A DNA stretch of 40,462 nt from positions 1 to 40,462 of the forward strand of contig NZ_QKVM01000056.1 in assembly GCF_003231305.1 (NCBI RefSeq), written 5' to 3'. The translations under genes and the position numbers were made by a program. Of the stretch, positions 1 to 8,020 are shown one piece after another. Every line of letters starts with the position of its first letter. Position 1 is the stretch's first letter. Below the pieces are notes generated by a model. It saw only the letters and a list, made by a program, of their open reading frames with translations. It ran no database searches and was not told where the DNA came from. Origin of the DNA: Pseudomonas sichuanensis. GTDB lineage: Bacteria; Pseudomonadota; Gammaproteobacteria; Pseudomonadales; Pseudomonadaceae.

Positions 1-37
1 GGGAGCGGCGGTGCGCCGATGCGACTTGCCCCGCGAT
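1..37. repeat. REP palindrome, long variant, cut by window edge
   Basis: This is the right half of a Pseudomonas REP element, truncated by the start of the window. It is the long REP form, in which the usual loop is replaced by a segment reading about GCGGTGCGCCGATGCGAC. The same long form recurs at 7924-7963 and 10911-10950. It lies 14 bases beyond the alaC stop codon, where REP elements commonly sit. Confidence 0.8.
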
Positions 38-51
38 TGGGCCAGGCCTGC

Positions 52-1260
52 TTACTTGCTGGTCAAACCATCGGCCCGGAACATCTGGCGAATGCCGCGG
101 ATGGCCTGGCGAATGCGGTCCTGGTTCTCGATCAGGGCGAAGCGCACATGGTCATCACCGTAGTCGCCGAAACCCACGCCCGGCGACACGCAGACCTTGG
201 CCTCGGCCAGCAGCTTCTTGGAAAACTCCAGCGAACCAAGGTGTGCGTACTGCTCGGGGATCTTGGCCCAGACGTACATCGACGCTTTAGGGTTCTCGAC
301 CATCCAGCCCATCTCGTGCAGGCCCTTGACCAGCAGGTTGCGGCGCTGGCGGTACTGCTCGGCGATATCGCGCACGCATTGCTGGTCGCCTTCCAGGGCG
401 GCGATGGCCGCCACCTGCAACGGGGTGAAGGTGCCGTAGTCGTGGTAACTCTTGATGCGTGCCAGGGCGCTGACCAGCTCCGGGTTGCCGACCATGAAGC
501 CGATCCGCCAGCCGGCCATGTTGTAGCTCTTGGACAGGGTGAAGAACTCCACCGCGATGTCCTTGGCCCCCGGCACCTGCATGATCGACGGCGCCTTCCA
601 GCCGTCGTAGACGATATCGGCGTAGGCCAGGTCGTGCACCACCAGCACGTCGTACTGCTTGGCCAGGGCCACCACGCGCTCGAAGAAATCCAGCTCGACG
701 CACTGGGCAGTGGGGTTGGACGGGAAGCCGAGGATCATCATCTTCGGCTTGGGGATCGACTCGCGGATCGCCCGCTCCAGCTCGTTGAAGAAGTCCACAC
801 CCGGCACCAAGGGCACCGAACGCACCTGGGCGCCGGCGATCACCGCGCCGTAGATGTGGATCGGGTAGCTGGGGTTGGGCACCAGCACGGTGTCGCCCTG
901 GTCGAGGGTGGCGAGCATCAGGTGCGCCAGGCCCTCTTTCGAGCCGATGGTGACGATGGCTTCGCTTTCCGGGTCGATCTCGACCTCGTAGCGGTCCTTG
1001 TACCAGTTGGAAATGGCCCGGCGCAGGCGCGGGATACCGCGCGAGGTGGAATAGCCATGGGTGTCTTCACGCTGGGCGACCTGCACCAGCTTCTCGACGA
1101 TGTGCGGCGGGGTGGCGCCATCGGGGTTGCCCATGCTCAGGTCGATGATGTCCTCGCCACGGCGGCGGGCAGCCATCTTGAGTTCGGCGGTGATGTTGAA
1201 GACGTAAGGGGGCAGACGATCGATGCGCGCGAAACGGCGCGGCGAACCTGGATTGGCCAT
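52..1260 (-). CDS. alaC: Alanine aminotransferase AlaC (PLP-dependent, class I/II)
   Basis: A 402-residue cytoplasmic fold-type I aminotransferase, expected to interconvert pyruvate plus glutamate with alanine plus 2-oxoglutarate. Visible family marks are the GNPDG loop near residues 44-48, the FPSNPTAQ substrate and PLP segment near 179-186, HDLAYAD near 209-215, and the Schiff-base lysine K244 in SKSYNMAGWR. The ATG at 1260 is chosen because AGAGGAA precedes it and the family begins here; the frame stays open 35 codons further upstream without a ribosome site. It lies downstream of the cyo operon on the same strand but is separated by a terminator and a REP pair, so it should be its own transcription unit. 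Family members are sometimes called LL-diaminopimelate aminotransferase, but the AlaC/YfdZ reading fits better. Confidence 0.88.
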   Translation of the reverse strand: MANPGSPRRFARIDRLPPYVFNITAELKMAARRRGEDIIDLSMGNPDGATPPHIVEKLVQVAQREDTHGYSTSRGIPRLRRAISNWYKDRYEVEIDPESEAIVTIGSKEGLAHLMLATLDQGDTVLVPNPSYPIHIYGAVIAGAQVRSVPLVPGVDFFNELERAIRESIPKPKMMILGFPSNPTAQCVELDFFERVVALAKQYDVLVVHDLAYADIVYDGWKAPSIMQVPGAKDIAVEFFTLSKSYNMAGWRIGFMVGNPELVSALARIKSYHDYGTFTPLQVAAIAALEGDQQCVRDIAEQYRQRRNLLVKGLHEMGWMVENPKASMYVWAKIPEQYAHLGSLEFSKKLLAEAKVCVSPGVGFGDYGDDHVRFALIENQDRIRQAIRGIRQMFRADGLTSK

Positions 1261-1329
1261 GCTTTCCTCTGGAGACGTAAGCGCCCGGAACCGTCCGAGC
1301 GACGTTGGCCGCTGCGGCGGCCGAAACAG

Positions 1330-1359
1330 AAGATAGTGCCGAGGCAACATTCCTGTAAA
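1330..1359 (-). promoter_or_regulatory. Candidate sigma70 promoter of alaC
   Basis: On the minus strand TTTACA (1359-1354) is followed after 18 bases by TATCTT (1335-1330), about 70 bases before the alaC ATG. The match to consensus is moderate (5/6 and 4/6). Confidence 0.35.
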
Positions 1360-1429
1360 GGACAATTTCCTGTTTTGTTTAACCTTTTCAGATGTATTTT
1401 TTGAAAATCAACGATTTATGTTTTCGGGG

Positions 1430-1509
1430 CCGGCCGCTTCGCGGGTAAACCCGCTCCCACAGGGTTGGCGCGGTCCCTGTGGCAGCGGGTTTACCCGCGA
1501 AGCCGCCGG
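1430..1509. repeat. Inverted REP pair (BIME), TAAA subtype
   Basis: Two REP copies face each other: 1430-1464 and 1475-1509, with a 10-base loop. The core is TTCGCGGGTAAACCCGCTC, a subtype distinct from the GGGGCAAG type found elsewhere in the window. The only other copies of this subtype here are in the foldback at 36683-36964. It sits between the cyo terminator and alaC. Confidence 0.85.
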
Positions 1510-1527
1510 CACAGGAATAACAGGCAT

Positions 1528-1555
1528 AAAAAAACCCCGGCGCAAGGCCGGGGTT
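1528..1555 (-). terminator. Rho-independent terminator of the cyo operon
   Basis: Read on the minus strand, a 9-bp stem (AACCCCGGC with GCCGGGGTT, 5-base loop) is followed by seven T residues. It lies 22 bases past the cyoE stop. Confidence 0.88.
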
Positions 1556-1577
1556 CTTGGTGTAACAGCCCGCTGTA

Positions 1578-2465
1578 TCAGCGTGCGTAGGTCATCAGCA
1601 CATCGGCTGCGGTCTGGCTGTCCACACCCATCATCACGCTCAGGGCGGTGACGGTGAGGATGGAGAAGCCAAATACCTTGCGCGCCCACTTGCTGTCGTC
1701 CTCGGCCTTGTAGCCGCCCCAGGCCATGTACAGCCAGTACAGGCCCATGGCGGCTGCCACGGCGAGGTAACCCAGGCCGGCATAGCCGCCCAAGGTCAGC
1801 ATCAGGGTGGCGAGCACGAAGGCCAGCACGTACAGCACGATCTGCTTCTTCGCCGCGAGGATACCGCGCGCCACCGGCAGGACCGGAATGTTGGCAGCGC
1901 TGTAGTCCTTGAAGCGGAAGATGGCGATGGCGAAGCTGTGCGGCATCTGCCACAGGCTGAACATCACCAGCAGGGTCACTGCAGCGAGGTCGAAGCTGTT
2001 GCTCACGGCGCAGTAGCCGATCACCGGAGGCATGGCACCGGACAGGCTGCCGACCAGGGTGCCGTGCACCGATTTGCGTTTCAGCCAGAGGCTGTAGAAA
2101 CCGACGTAGACCACGAAGCCAACCAGGGCGCAGAACGCCGACAGCGGGTTGGCCTGCACATACAACAAGCTGAAACCCGCCACCCCGAGCAGGGTGGCGT
2201 AGATCAGCGCGAGGGTCAGCGACATGCCGCCCTGCACCATGACGCGGTTCTTGGTGCGCTCCATCTTGTGGTCGATGTCACGGTCGATGCAGTTGTTGAA
2301 CACGCATCCGGACGCGACCACCAGGGAAGTACCGATCACCACTGCCAGGAACAGGGCGAAGTCCACTTGGCCCTTCGCGGCAAGGAAGAACCCGCCTGCC
2401 ACGGAAAGCACGTTACCGAAAATGATCCCCGGTTTGGTGATTTGGATAAAGTGCTTCACGGACAT
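1578..2465 (-). CDS. cyoE: Protohaem IX farnesyltransferase CyoE (haem O synthase)
   Basis: A 295-residue membrane prenyltransferase of the UbiA family that adds a farnesyl group to haem b to give haem O, the cofactor of the CyoB high-spin site. The UbiA prenyl-diphosphate motif NNCIDRDIDHKMERTKNR is clear, and several hydrophobic segments run through the protein, as expected for a polytopic inner-membrane enzyme. Length agrees with the roughly 296 residues of E. coli CyoE. It is the last gene of the cyo operon, starting 11 bases after the cyoD stop, and is followed by the operon terminator. Confidence 0.95.
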   Translation of the reverse strand: MSVKHFIQITKPGIIFGNVLSVAGGFFLAAKGQVDFALFLAVVIGTSLVVASGCVFNNCIDRDIDHKMERTKNRVMVQGGMSLTLALIYATLLGVAGFSLLYVQANPLSAFCALVGFVVYVGFYSLWLKRKSVHGTLVGSLSGAMPPVIGYCAVSNSFDLAAVTLLVMFSLWQMPHSFAIAIFRFKDYSAANIPVLPVARGILAAKKQIVLYVLAFVLATLMLTLGGYAGLGYLAVAAAMGLYWLYMAWGGYKAEDDSKWARKVFGFSILTVTALSVMMGVDSQTAADVLMTYAR

Positions 2466-2476
2466 GCAGTCTTACC

Positions 2477-2809
2477 TCACTTGGCCATCATTTCGAAGTG
2501 GATGCTGAACATGATCCACAGCGACAGGCCGACCAGCAGTGCAATTACCAGAACGGTGAACAGGAACGTCGACACGTTGGAACGCTGCTCTTTCGAGCGG
2601 TCCATGTGCAGGAAGTACACGAGGTGCACTACCACCTGGATGACGGCCATGGCCACCACGATCAGGACGGTCAGGTTCTTCGGCAGGCTTGGGTACATCA
2701 CCAGGCCGAACGGGATCGCGGTCAGGATGATCGACAGTACGAAGCCGATCATGTAGGACTTCACGCTGCCGTGGCTGCCTTCGTGATGAGTGTCGTGTGC
2801 GTTAGCCAT
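2477..2809 (-). CDS. cyoD: Cytochrome bo3 ubiquinol oxidase subunit IV CyoD
   Basis: A 110-residue small inner-membrane subunit with three hydrophobic segments (about residues 19-37, 45-66 and 81-104) and a histidine-rich N terminus (ANAHDTHHEGSHG). It assists assembly and copper-site formation of the bo3 oxidase. Its start codon overlaps the cyoC stop (TAATG arrangement), indicating translational coupling. Length matches the family. Confidence 0.95.
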   Translation of the reverse strand: MANAHDTHHEGSHGSVKSYMIGFVLSIILTAIPFGLVMYPSLPKNLTVLIVVAMAVIQVVVHLVYFLHMDRSKEQRSNVSTFLFTVLVIALLVGLSLWIMFSIHFEMMAK

Positions 2810-3432
2810 TACAGAACCCCCAGCAGGTAGACGACGGTGAATACGCAGATCCAGACCACGTCGAGGAAGTGCCAGAACAGGCTCAGGCAGCTCATGCGGG
2901 TCTTGGCGGTCGGCGTGATGCCGTGCTTGTTGATCTGGTACATCATGATCGCCATCCAGATCAGACCGGCGGTCACGTGCAGACCGTGGGTACCGACCAG
3001 CGCGAAGAACGCCGACAGGAAGCCGCTGCGCTGCGGGCCGTAGCCCTCAGCGATCAGGTGATGGAACTCGTAGATTTCCATCGCGATGAAGCCAGCACCG
3101 AACAGGAAGGTCACGGCCAACCAGCCCAGTACACCTGCTTTCTTGCCGTCGAACATCTTCAGCATGGCGAAGCCGAAGGTGATCGAGGACAGCAGCAGGA
3201 ACGCGGTTTCAACCAGCACGAAGTCGAGCTGGAAGATGTCGTGACCCGACGGGCCACCGGCGAAACCGCCGGACAGCACCGCGTAGGTGGCGAAGAGCGA
3301 CGCAAACAGGATGCAGTCGGTCATCAGGTACAGCCAGAAACCGAGGACGGTCATCTGGCCCGAGTCGTGGTGGTGCTCGTCGTGCCCATGGTCGTGACCA
3401 TGAGCAGCACCGTGGATTACTTGACTGGACAT
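2809..3432 (-). CDS. cyoC: Cytochrome bo3 ubiquinol oxidase subunit III CyoC
   Basis: A 207-residue subunit III of the haem-copper oxidase with five hydrophobic segments. The family segments GFWLYLMTDCILFASLFATYAVL and GLHVTAGLIWM can be read directly. The N terminus is unusually histidine-rich (HGAAHGHDHGHDEHHHDSG) before the first membrane helix; it could bind metal, but this is inference. Three bases separate it from cyoB upstream, and its stop overlaps the cyoD start. Confidence 0.95.
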   Translation of the reverse strand: MSSQVIHGAAHGHDHGHDEHHHDSGQMTVLGFWLYLMTDCILFASLFATYAVLSGGFAGGPSGHDIFQLDFVLVETAFLLLSSITFGFAMLKMFDGKKAGVLGWLAVTFLFGAGFIAMEIYEFHHLIAEGYGPQRSGFLSAFFALVGTHGLHVTAGLIWMAIMMYQINKHGITPTAKTRMSCLSLFWHFLDVVWICVFTVVYLLGVL

Positions 3433-3435
3433 TGA

Positions 3436-5457
3436 TTACACCCGTTCAAACGATTCGACACGTGCGCCGCCGGCAGGCAGTACACCAGCCTTGGCCAGCG
3501 CCTTCATGCGCTCGCCTTCGATGCGCGCCACTTCTTCGGCCGGAACCATGTAGCCCTGGTCGTCACGTGCAGCGTGGCGAACGAAGACCGCGATGGTCGC
3601 AACCAGGCTCGCACCCACCAGCCACCAGATGTGCCAGATGAAGGCGAAGCCGAACACGGTCAGGAACAGACCCATGAACAGACCGGTGGAGGTGTTGCTC
3701 GGCATGTGGATCGCTTCGTACTTGGCCGGGGCCTTGTACGCAACGCCGGCTTCCTTGGCTTCGTGCCAGGCGTCCAGGCCAACTTTCTCAGGCATGTGAG
3801 CGAAGTTGTAGAACGGAGGTGGCGACGAAGTGGACCATTCGATGGTACGGCCGCCCCATGGGTCGCCAGTGACGTCCATGTTGTCTTTGCGGTCGCGAAC
3901 CGACACGAAGATCTGGATCAGCTGGCAAGCGATACCGAACAGGATCAGCACGGCGCCGACAACGGCTACGTACAGGTAGGGTTCCCACAGTGGGTTGTCG
4001 GAGTGGTTCAGACGACGGGTCATGCCCATGAAGCCCAGGGCGTACAGCGGCATGAACGCAACGTAGAAGCCCGACAGCCAGAACCAGAAGGCAGCTTTGC
4101 CCCACTTCTCGTTCAGGGTGAAGCCGAAGGCTTTCGGGAACCAGAAGGCGAAACCGGCGATGTAGCCGAATACCGCGCCACCGATGATCACGTTGTGGAA
4201 GTGAGCGATAACGAACAGGCTGTTGTGCAGAACGAAGTCAGCACCTGGAACGGCCAGCAGTACGCCGGTCATGCCACCGATGGAGAAGGTGACCATGAAG
4301 CCCAGGGTCCAGAGCATCGGTGCGGTGAAGCGCACACGGCCTTGGTACATGGTGAACAGCCAGTTGAACAGCTTCACACCGGTCGGAATGGAGATCAGCA
4401 TCGTCGCCAGGCCGAAGAAGGTGTTGACGCTGGCGCCGGCACCCATGGTGAAGAAGTGGTGCAGCCAGACCGCAAAGCCGAGGATGGCGATGGCGCCCGA
4501 TGCGTAGATCATCGAGTGGTGGCCGAACAGGCGTTTGCCAGAGAACGTCGAAGTCACTTCCGAAAACACGCCGAAGGCCGGCAGGATCAGGATGTAAACC
4601 TCAGGGTGACCCCAGGCCCAGAACAGGTTGACGTACATCATCGGGTTCCCACCAAGCTCGTTGGTGAAAATGTGGAAGTCCAGATAACGGTCAACAGTCA
4701 GCAGGGCGAGTGCGGCGGTCAGGATCGGGAACGAAGCGACGATCAGCACGTTGGCCCAGGTGCAGGTCCAGGTGAAGATCGGCATGTCCATCAGCTTCAT
4801 GCCAGGTGCGCGCATCTTCATCACGGTGACGAGGAAGTTCACGCCGGTAAGCGTCGTACCCAAGCCTGAGAGCTGTAGCGCCCAGATGTAGTAGTCGACA
4901 CCCACCCCAGGGCTGTACTGAATGCCCGCGAGCGGCGGATAGGCAACCCAGCCGGTCTTGGCGAATTCACCAACGCCCAGCGAGATGTTGACCAGCAGCA
5001 CGCCTGCCAGCAGCAGGTAGAAGCTCAGGGAGTTCAGGAACGGGAAGGCAACGTCACGTGCACCGATCTGCAGAGGAACCGCCAGGTTCATCAGGCCGGT
5101 GAAGAACGGCATCGCCATGAAGATGATCATGATCACACCGTGGGCGGTGAAGATCTGGTCATAGTGTTCAGGCGGCAGGTAGCCTTCGGAGCCACCGGTA
5201 GCGGCAGCCAGCTGGGTACGCATCATGATGGCGTCGGCGAAGCCGCGCAGCAGCATGACCATAGCGACGATGATGTACATCACGCCGATTTTCTTGTGGT
5301 CGACCGTGGTCAGCCACTCGGTCCACAAGTAGGTCCACTTGCGGAAATAGGTGATGGCACCAACGACAGCGATACCACCGAGCGCGATCATGGCAAGCGT
5401 CACCATGACTATCGGCTCGTGATACGGTATCGCCTCCAGAGTTAATTTACCGAACAT
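3436..5457 (-). CDS. cyoB: Cytochrome bo3 ubiquinol oxidase subunit I CyoB
   Basis: The 673-residue catalytic subunit that oxidises ubiquinol, reduces oxygen to water and pumps protons. The sequence can be laid against E. coli CyoB by eye without gaps through the catalytic core, so E. coli numbering applies. Haem b ligands H106 (AHGVIM) and H421, haem o3 ligand H419 (AHFHN), CuB ligands H284 (GHPEVY), H333 and H334 (LHHFF), cross-linked Y288, proton-path E286 and K362 (PTGVKLFN) are all present. The start follows three bases after cyoA with AGGAG upstream. The gene is intact, with only a slightly longer C-terminal tail than E. coli. Confidence 0.97.
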   Translation of the reverse strand: MFGKLTLEAIPYHEPIVMVTLAMIALGGIAVVGAITYFRKWTYLWTEWLTTVDHKKIGVMYIIVAMVMLLRGFADAIMMRTQLAAATGGSEGYLPPEHYDQIFTAHGVIMIIFMAMPFFTGLMNLAVPLQIGARDVAFPFLNSLSFYLLLAGVLLVNISLGVGEFAKTGWVAYPPLAGIQYSPGVGVDYYIWALQLSGLGTTLTGVNFLVTVMKMRAPGMKLMDMPIFTWTCTWANVLIVASFPILTAALALLTVDRYLDFHIFTNELGGNPMMYVNLFWAWGHPEVYILILPAFGVFSEVTSTFSGKRLFGHHSMIYASGAIAILGFAVWLHHFFTMGAGASVNTFFGLATMLISIPTGVKLFNWLFTMYQGRVRFTAPMLWTLGFMVTFSIGGMTGVLLAVPGADFVLHNSLFVIAHFHNVIIGGAVFGYIAGFAFWFPKAFGFTLNEKWGKAAFWFWLSGFYVAFMPLYALGFMGMTRRLNHSDNPLWEPYLYVAVVGAVLILFGIACQLIQIFVSVRDRKDNMDVTGDPWGGRTIEWSTSSPPPFYNFAHMPEKVGLDAWHEAKEAGVAYKAPAKYEAIHMPSNTSTGLFMGLFLTVFGFAFIWHIWWLVGASLVATIAVFVRHAARDDQGYMVPAEEVARIEGERMKALAKAGVLPAGGARVESFERV

Positions 5458-5460
5458 CTC

Positions 5461-6405
5461 TTACTCCTCTGCACCGGCAGCTGGTTGCATACTCGATTCC
5501 ACACCCTTGGTAGTGGCCAGATCTTTGCTGCCTGCTTCTTCGTGGACCGGCTTGCCGCGGTTCATGCCTTCGTACTTGTCGACGATGCGCTGGAACTGGT
5601 CAGCCGGTGCCTCGCTGTACAGCGCGACCGGGTTGTTTTCGCTTGGTTTGGCCAGGGCTTCGTATTCGGCCTTGTCCAGCTTCTTCGGCGAGGCCTTCAC
5701 TTCAGCGACCCATGCATCGAAGTCAGCTTGCGAAGTGGCGGTTGCCTTGAATTTCATACCGGTGAAACCGGCGCCGCTGTAGTTGGCGCTGATACCGTCA
5801 AACACACCGTTCTCGTTGGCGATCAGGTGCAGTTTGGTGGTCATGCCAGCCATGGCGTAGATCTGGCCGCCCAGGCCCGGGATGAAGAACGAGTTCATCA
5901 CGGCGTCCGAGGTGACGCGGAAGTTGACCGGGGTGTTGGCCGGGAAGACGATCTTGTTGACCGTGGCAATGCCTTGTTCCGGGTAGATGAACAGCCATTT
6001 CCAGTCCAGCGCGACCACGTCGATCTGCACCGGCTTCACATCGGAATCCAGTGGACGGTACGGGTCCAGCTTGTGGGTGGAGTGGTAGGTGACATAACCC
6101 AGGGCGATGATGATCAGGATCGGGATGATCCACACCGCGGCCTCGATCTTGGTCGAGTGCGACCAGTCAGGGGTGTAGGTGGCGGACTTGTTGGAAGCAC
6201 GGTACTTCCAGGCGAACGCCAGGGTCATGATGATCACGGGAATAACCACCAGCAGCATCAAGCCGGTGGCGATCAGGATCAGGTTCTTCTGCTCAATGCC
6301 TACCTGGCCCTTCGGGTCGAGCAGGGTCCAGTTGCACCCACTGAGTAAAAGCATGCCTAAAAAGGGCAATATGCCAAACAGTCTGGGGTAACGCTTTTTA
6401 CTCAT
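5461..6405 (-). CDS. cyoA: Cytochrome bo3 ubiquinol oxidase subunit II CyoA
   Basis: A 314-residue lipoprotein subunit. The signal peptide ends in a lipobox LLSGC with C24 as the lipidated residue, followed by two membrane helices (about 42-65 and 85-107) and a periplasmic cupredoxin domain. As expected for a quinol oxidase, the CuA-binding cysteines of cytochrome c oxidases are absent. The C-terminal tail carries the family ligand-binding CyoA region. It is the first gene of the operon and has a long untranslated region upstream. Confidence 0.96.
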   Translation of the reverse strand: MSKKRYPRLFGILPFLGMLLLSGCNWTLLDPKGQVGIEQKNLILIATGLMLLVVIPVIIMTLAFAWKYRASNKSATYTPDWSHSTKIEAAVWIIPILIIIALGYVTYHSTHKLDPYRPLDSDVKPVQIDVVALDWKWLFIYPEQGIATVNKIVFPANTPVNFRVTSDAVMNSFFIPGLGGQIYAMAGMTTKLHLIANENGVFDGISANYSGAGFTGMKFKATATSQADFDAWVAEVKASPKKLDKAEYEALAKPSENNPVALYSEAPADQFQRIVDKYEGMNRGKPVHEEAGSKDLATTKGVESSMQPAAGAEE

Positions 6406-6965
6406 CTCACGACCTCTAGATCAGCTTGCTTCAATGCAATTTGTGTTTTGGTAGCCAACACTTCGTCCTGCCAAGCGTTAGCATTTCGAGCCCGAATTCG
6501 CCCCTGCCTGTGGTCCGACTGCTGGACCTGGGCGCGAGCGCGTATACGGTGCTTTATGGTTTCGTAGGCAAACGGCCTGTACTTCAGACCAAGTCCATTT
6601 GGTGCGGGAAAACGCGGAGGGGTGTCCGCCCGGATCGCCGTTGGGCGAAACTTGACGAAGTCAGCAATAAGAAAGCGCTGCGGCTTCCTTCAATCCTGCG
6701 ACTCGCAAGCAGTGCCGAACGGAAATTGGGGGCGATTGTAGATAGGTCGCCCCCCATTGACTATGACTTATTGAGCAACAGTCTTTTACAGAATCCGTAA
6801 CAATAGCACCCCAAAAATCAACTTCGCGACAGTTTGTCGCACCCCGCGCAGTAGCCCTGAAACCCTTGTGGCGCAAGGCCTGGTGGTTGATCCAGAGCAA
6901 CCCTGGGGGCTGATTTGCTACTTATCTCGCCGCGCAATAGACCTGGGTCAAACAAGGACTTTGGT
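6406..6965. other. Gene-free leader and promoter region upstream of cyoA
   Basis: This 560-base stretch separates dsbB from cyoA. It holds the candidate promoter above and a perfect 6-bp inverted repeat GCGACA-GTT-TGTCGC at 6826-6840. An imperfect ANR-like box, TTGAT-CCAG-AGCAA, lies at 6887-6900. ANR is known to influence terminal oxidase expression in P. putida, but this box is a partial match and is far from the candidate promoter. Open frames on both strands here show no recognisable protein and no good ribosome site, so no gene is called. Confidence 0.6.
6735..6763 (-). promoter_or_regulatory. Candidate sigma70 promoter of cyoABCDE
   Basis: On the minus strand TAGTCA (6763-6758) and TACAAT (6740-6735) are 17 bases apart. 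If used, the cyoA leader would be about 320 nucleotides long. The -35 match is weak, so this is only the best candidate in the region. Confidence 0.35.
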
Positions 6966-7484
6966 CTAACGAACGGTGCGTTCGTGGCGACGGTTACGGT
7001 AGATCCCCAGCGGCACCAGGATGGCCGTCAGCACGAACGCCAACAGGGCCCACTGGGCAAGCGACAGACCGAGAATCGGTGGGTAGGGCGTCGAGCAGAA
7101 GCCGTCGACCTGGAAGGCCAGCGGCCAGAGCTTGGCCAGCGGCAGGTCATCGACGATCGGCTGCAAGGTGTCGATACCGCAGCTGACCATCGGGTTGGCG
7201 AGTATATACACATGGTTACCGGCTGCAACGATGCCACCGATGGCACTCAGCACCACCAGCGCCTCGAACAGGGTCAGGCTTTTACGCCCGGGCATGGCCG
7301 CGGCGATGAAGGCAAAGATCGCGATGAACAGCAAGGCGTAGCGTTGCAGGATGCACAGCGGGCATGGCGCTTCGCCCAGCACCACCTGCATGTACAGGGC
7401 ACCGCCGATCAGCGCCAGGCAGATCAGGCCAAGGAGCACCAGGAAGCGCCGTTCGCGGTTCAGGCGCGATGAGAGTTCGTTCAT
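6966..7484 (-). CDS. dsbB: Disulfide bond formation protein DsbB
   Basis: A 172-residue inner-membrane quinone reductase that reoxidises the periplasmic thiol oxidase DsbA and passes electrons to ubiquinone. The two redox cysteine pairs are visible: C41-C44 in CPLC after the first helix, and C102 (VSCGID) and C130 (DGFCST) in the second periplasmic loop. Four membrane segments are present and R48, next to the quinone site, is conserved. AAGGAA lies 8 bases before the ATG at 7484. The gene is directly upstream of the cyo operon on the same strand; the Cyo oxidase regenerates the ubiquinone that DsbB needs. Confidence 0.93.
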   Translation of the reverse strand: MNELSSRLNRERRFLVLLGLICLALIGGALYMQVVLGEAPCPLCILQRYALLFIAIFAFIAAAMPGRKSLTLFEALVVLSAIGGIVAAGNHVYILANPMVSCGIDTLQPIVDDLPLAKLWPLAFQVDGFCSTPYPPILGLSLAQWALLAFVLTAILVPLGIYRNRRHERTVR

Positions 7485-7710
7485 TGCCGATTCCTTCGAT
7501 GGAGAGTGGCAGCGCTGGCTGCCCGAGGGGCGCCAAGTCTACACGCTGGAGTGGACCTGTGACTGCGTCGAGGAACGGTAAGCGCGGCTATCCATTGATG
7601 ACCTAGGACCGAGCGGGTCGGTTTCGGTTCACTGCTGCGCGTAAAAAACGCGGCAGCCCGAGCGCCGGGCAGGGACCAGCCCCTCGACACTCGGGAGTGA
7701 AGGATACAGT

Positions 7711-7755
7711 GATTAAAGGAGGATTAAAGATGAACGCAGGTGTAACCGCGTTCAT
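7711..7755 (+). other. Duplicated Shine-Dalgarno-like block and start-codon hairpin
   Basis: GATTAAAG occurs twice (7711-7718 and 7722-7729) with a perfect AAAGGAGG ribosome-binding sequence between and across the copies. Directly after it an ATG at 7730 opens a palindrome: ATGAACGC (7730-7737) pairs with GCGTTCAT (7748-7755), and GGT with ACC inside, giving an 11-bp stem with a one-base bulge and a three-base loop. The open frame beginning at this ATG runs into REP sequence and the antisense of hmp, so it looks like no real protein. Confidence 0.5.
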
Positions 7756-7783
7756 CACTTCCTTATATAGAAGGGAGGCTGGG

Positions 7784-7915
7784 CCCAATCGCTGCGGTTC
7801 GGCGCTCGGCCAGGCCGATGGCGCGAATGTCATCGTCCGCTTCGTTCTCGATTACCCACGGCCGGAGCATCCGGGTGCTGCCGGCCCGACAGAACGCCGA
7901 ACCGCAGCGATTGGG
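7784..7915. repeat. Perfect 21-bp inverted repeat with 90-base spacer
   Basis: The arm at 7784-7804 begins CCCAATCGCTGCGGTTCGG; its exact reverse complement is at 7895-7915. The spacer holds no recognised gene. It abuts the REP pair at 7924-8010. The arms differ from the REP core, so this is a separate repeat. Confidence 0.75.
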
Positions 7916-7923
7916 GTGAAATC

Positions 7924-8010
7924 CATCGCGGGGCAAGTCGCACCGGCGCACCGCCGCTCCCACGCTCAACCCGGAGGCACTGGCGTGGGAGCGGGCTTGC
8001 CCCGCGATGG
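7924..8010. repeat. Inverted REP pair, long variant plus standard
   Basis: The left member (7924-7963) is the long REP form with the TCGCACCGGCGCACCGC insert. The right member (7986-8010) is the standard form in inverse orientation. It lies immediately past the hmp stop codon and may stabilise or end that transcript. Confidence 0.85.
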
Positions 8011-8020
8011 GAGAAGCGAA

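Larger units (their letters stand above)
1261..1577. other. Intergenic region alaC-cyoE
   Basis: This 317-base gap holds, from left to right, the alaC leader and candidate promoter, an AT-rich stretch around 1365-1420, a REP pair (1430-1509) and the cyo terminator (1528-1555). No additional gene is supported. Confidence 0.8.
7485..8020. other. Gene-free region dsbB-hmp with several inverted repeats
   Basis: This 536-base gap contains small stem-loops near 7613-7650, a block at 7711-7755 described separately, a 21-bp inverted repeat (7784-7804 with 7895-7915), and a REP pair (7924-8010). There is no convincing gene: frames crossing it on both strands encode mostly repeat-derived sequence. Confidence 0.7.

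Noticed and set aside
6426..6800. A 124-codon plus-strand frame in the cyo promoter region
   Set aside because: No ribosome site, no recognisable motif and unusual codon use; probably chance.
6887..6900. ANR/FNR box TTGAT-CCAG-AGCAA upstream of cyoA
   Set aside because: The right half deviates from ATCAA and it lies over 100 bases from the candidate promoter; mentioned only in the region note.
7613..7650. Terminator between hmp and dsbB
   Set aside because: The stems are short and the T/A run is in the loop instead of after the stem.
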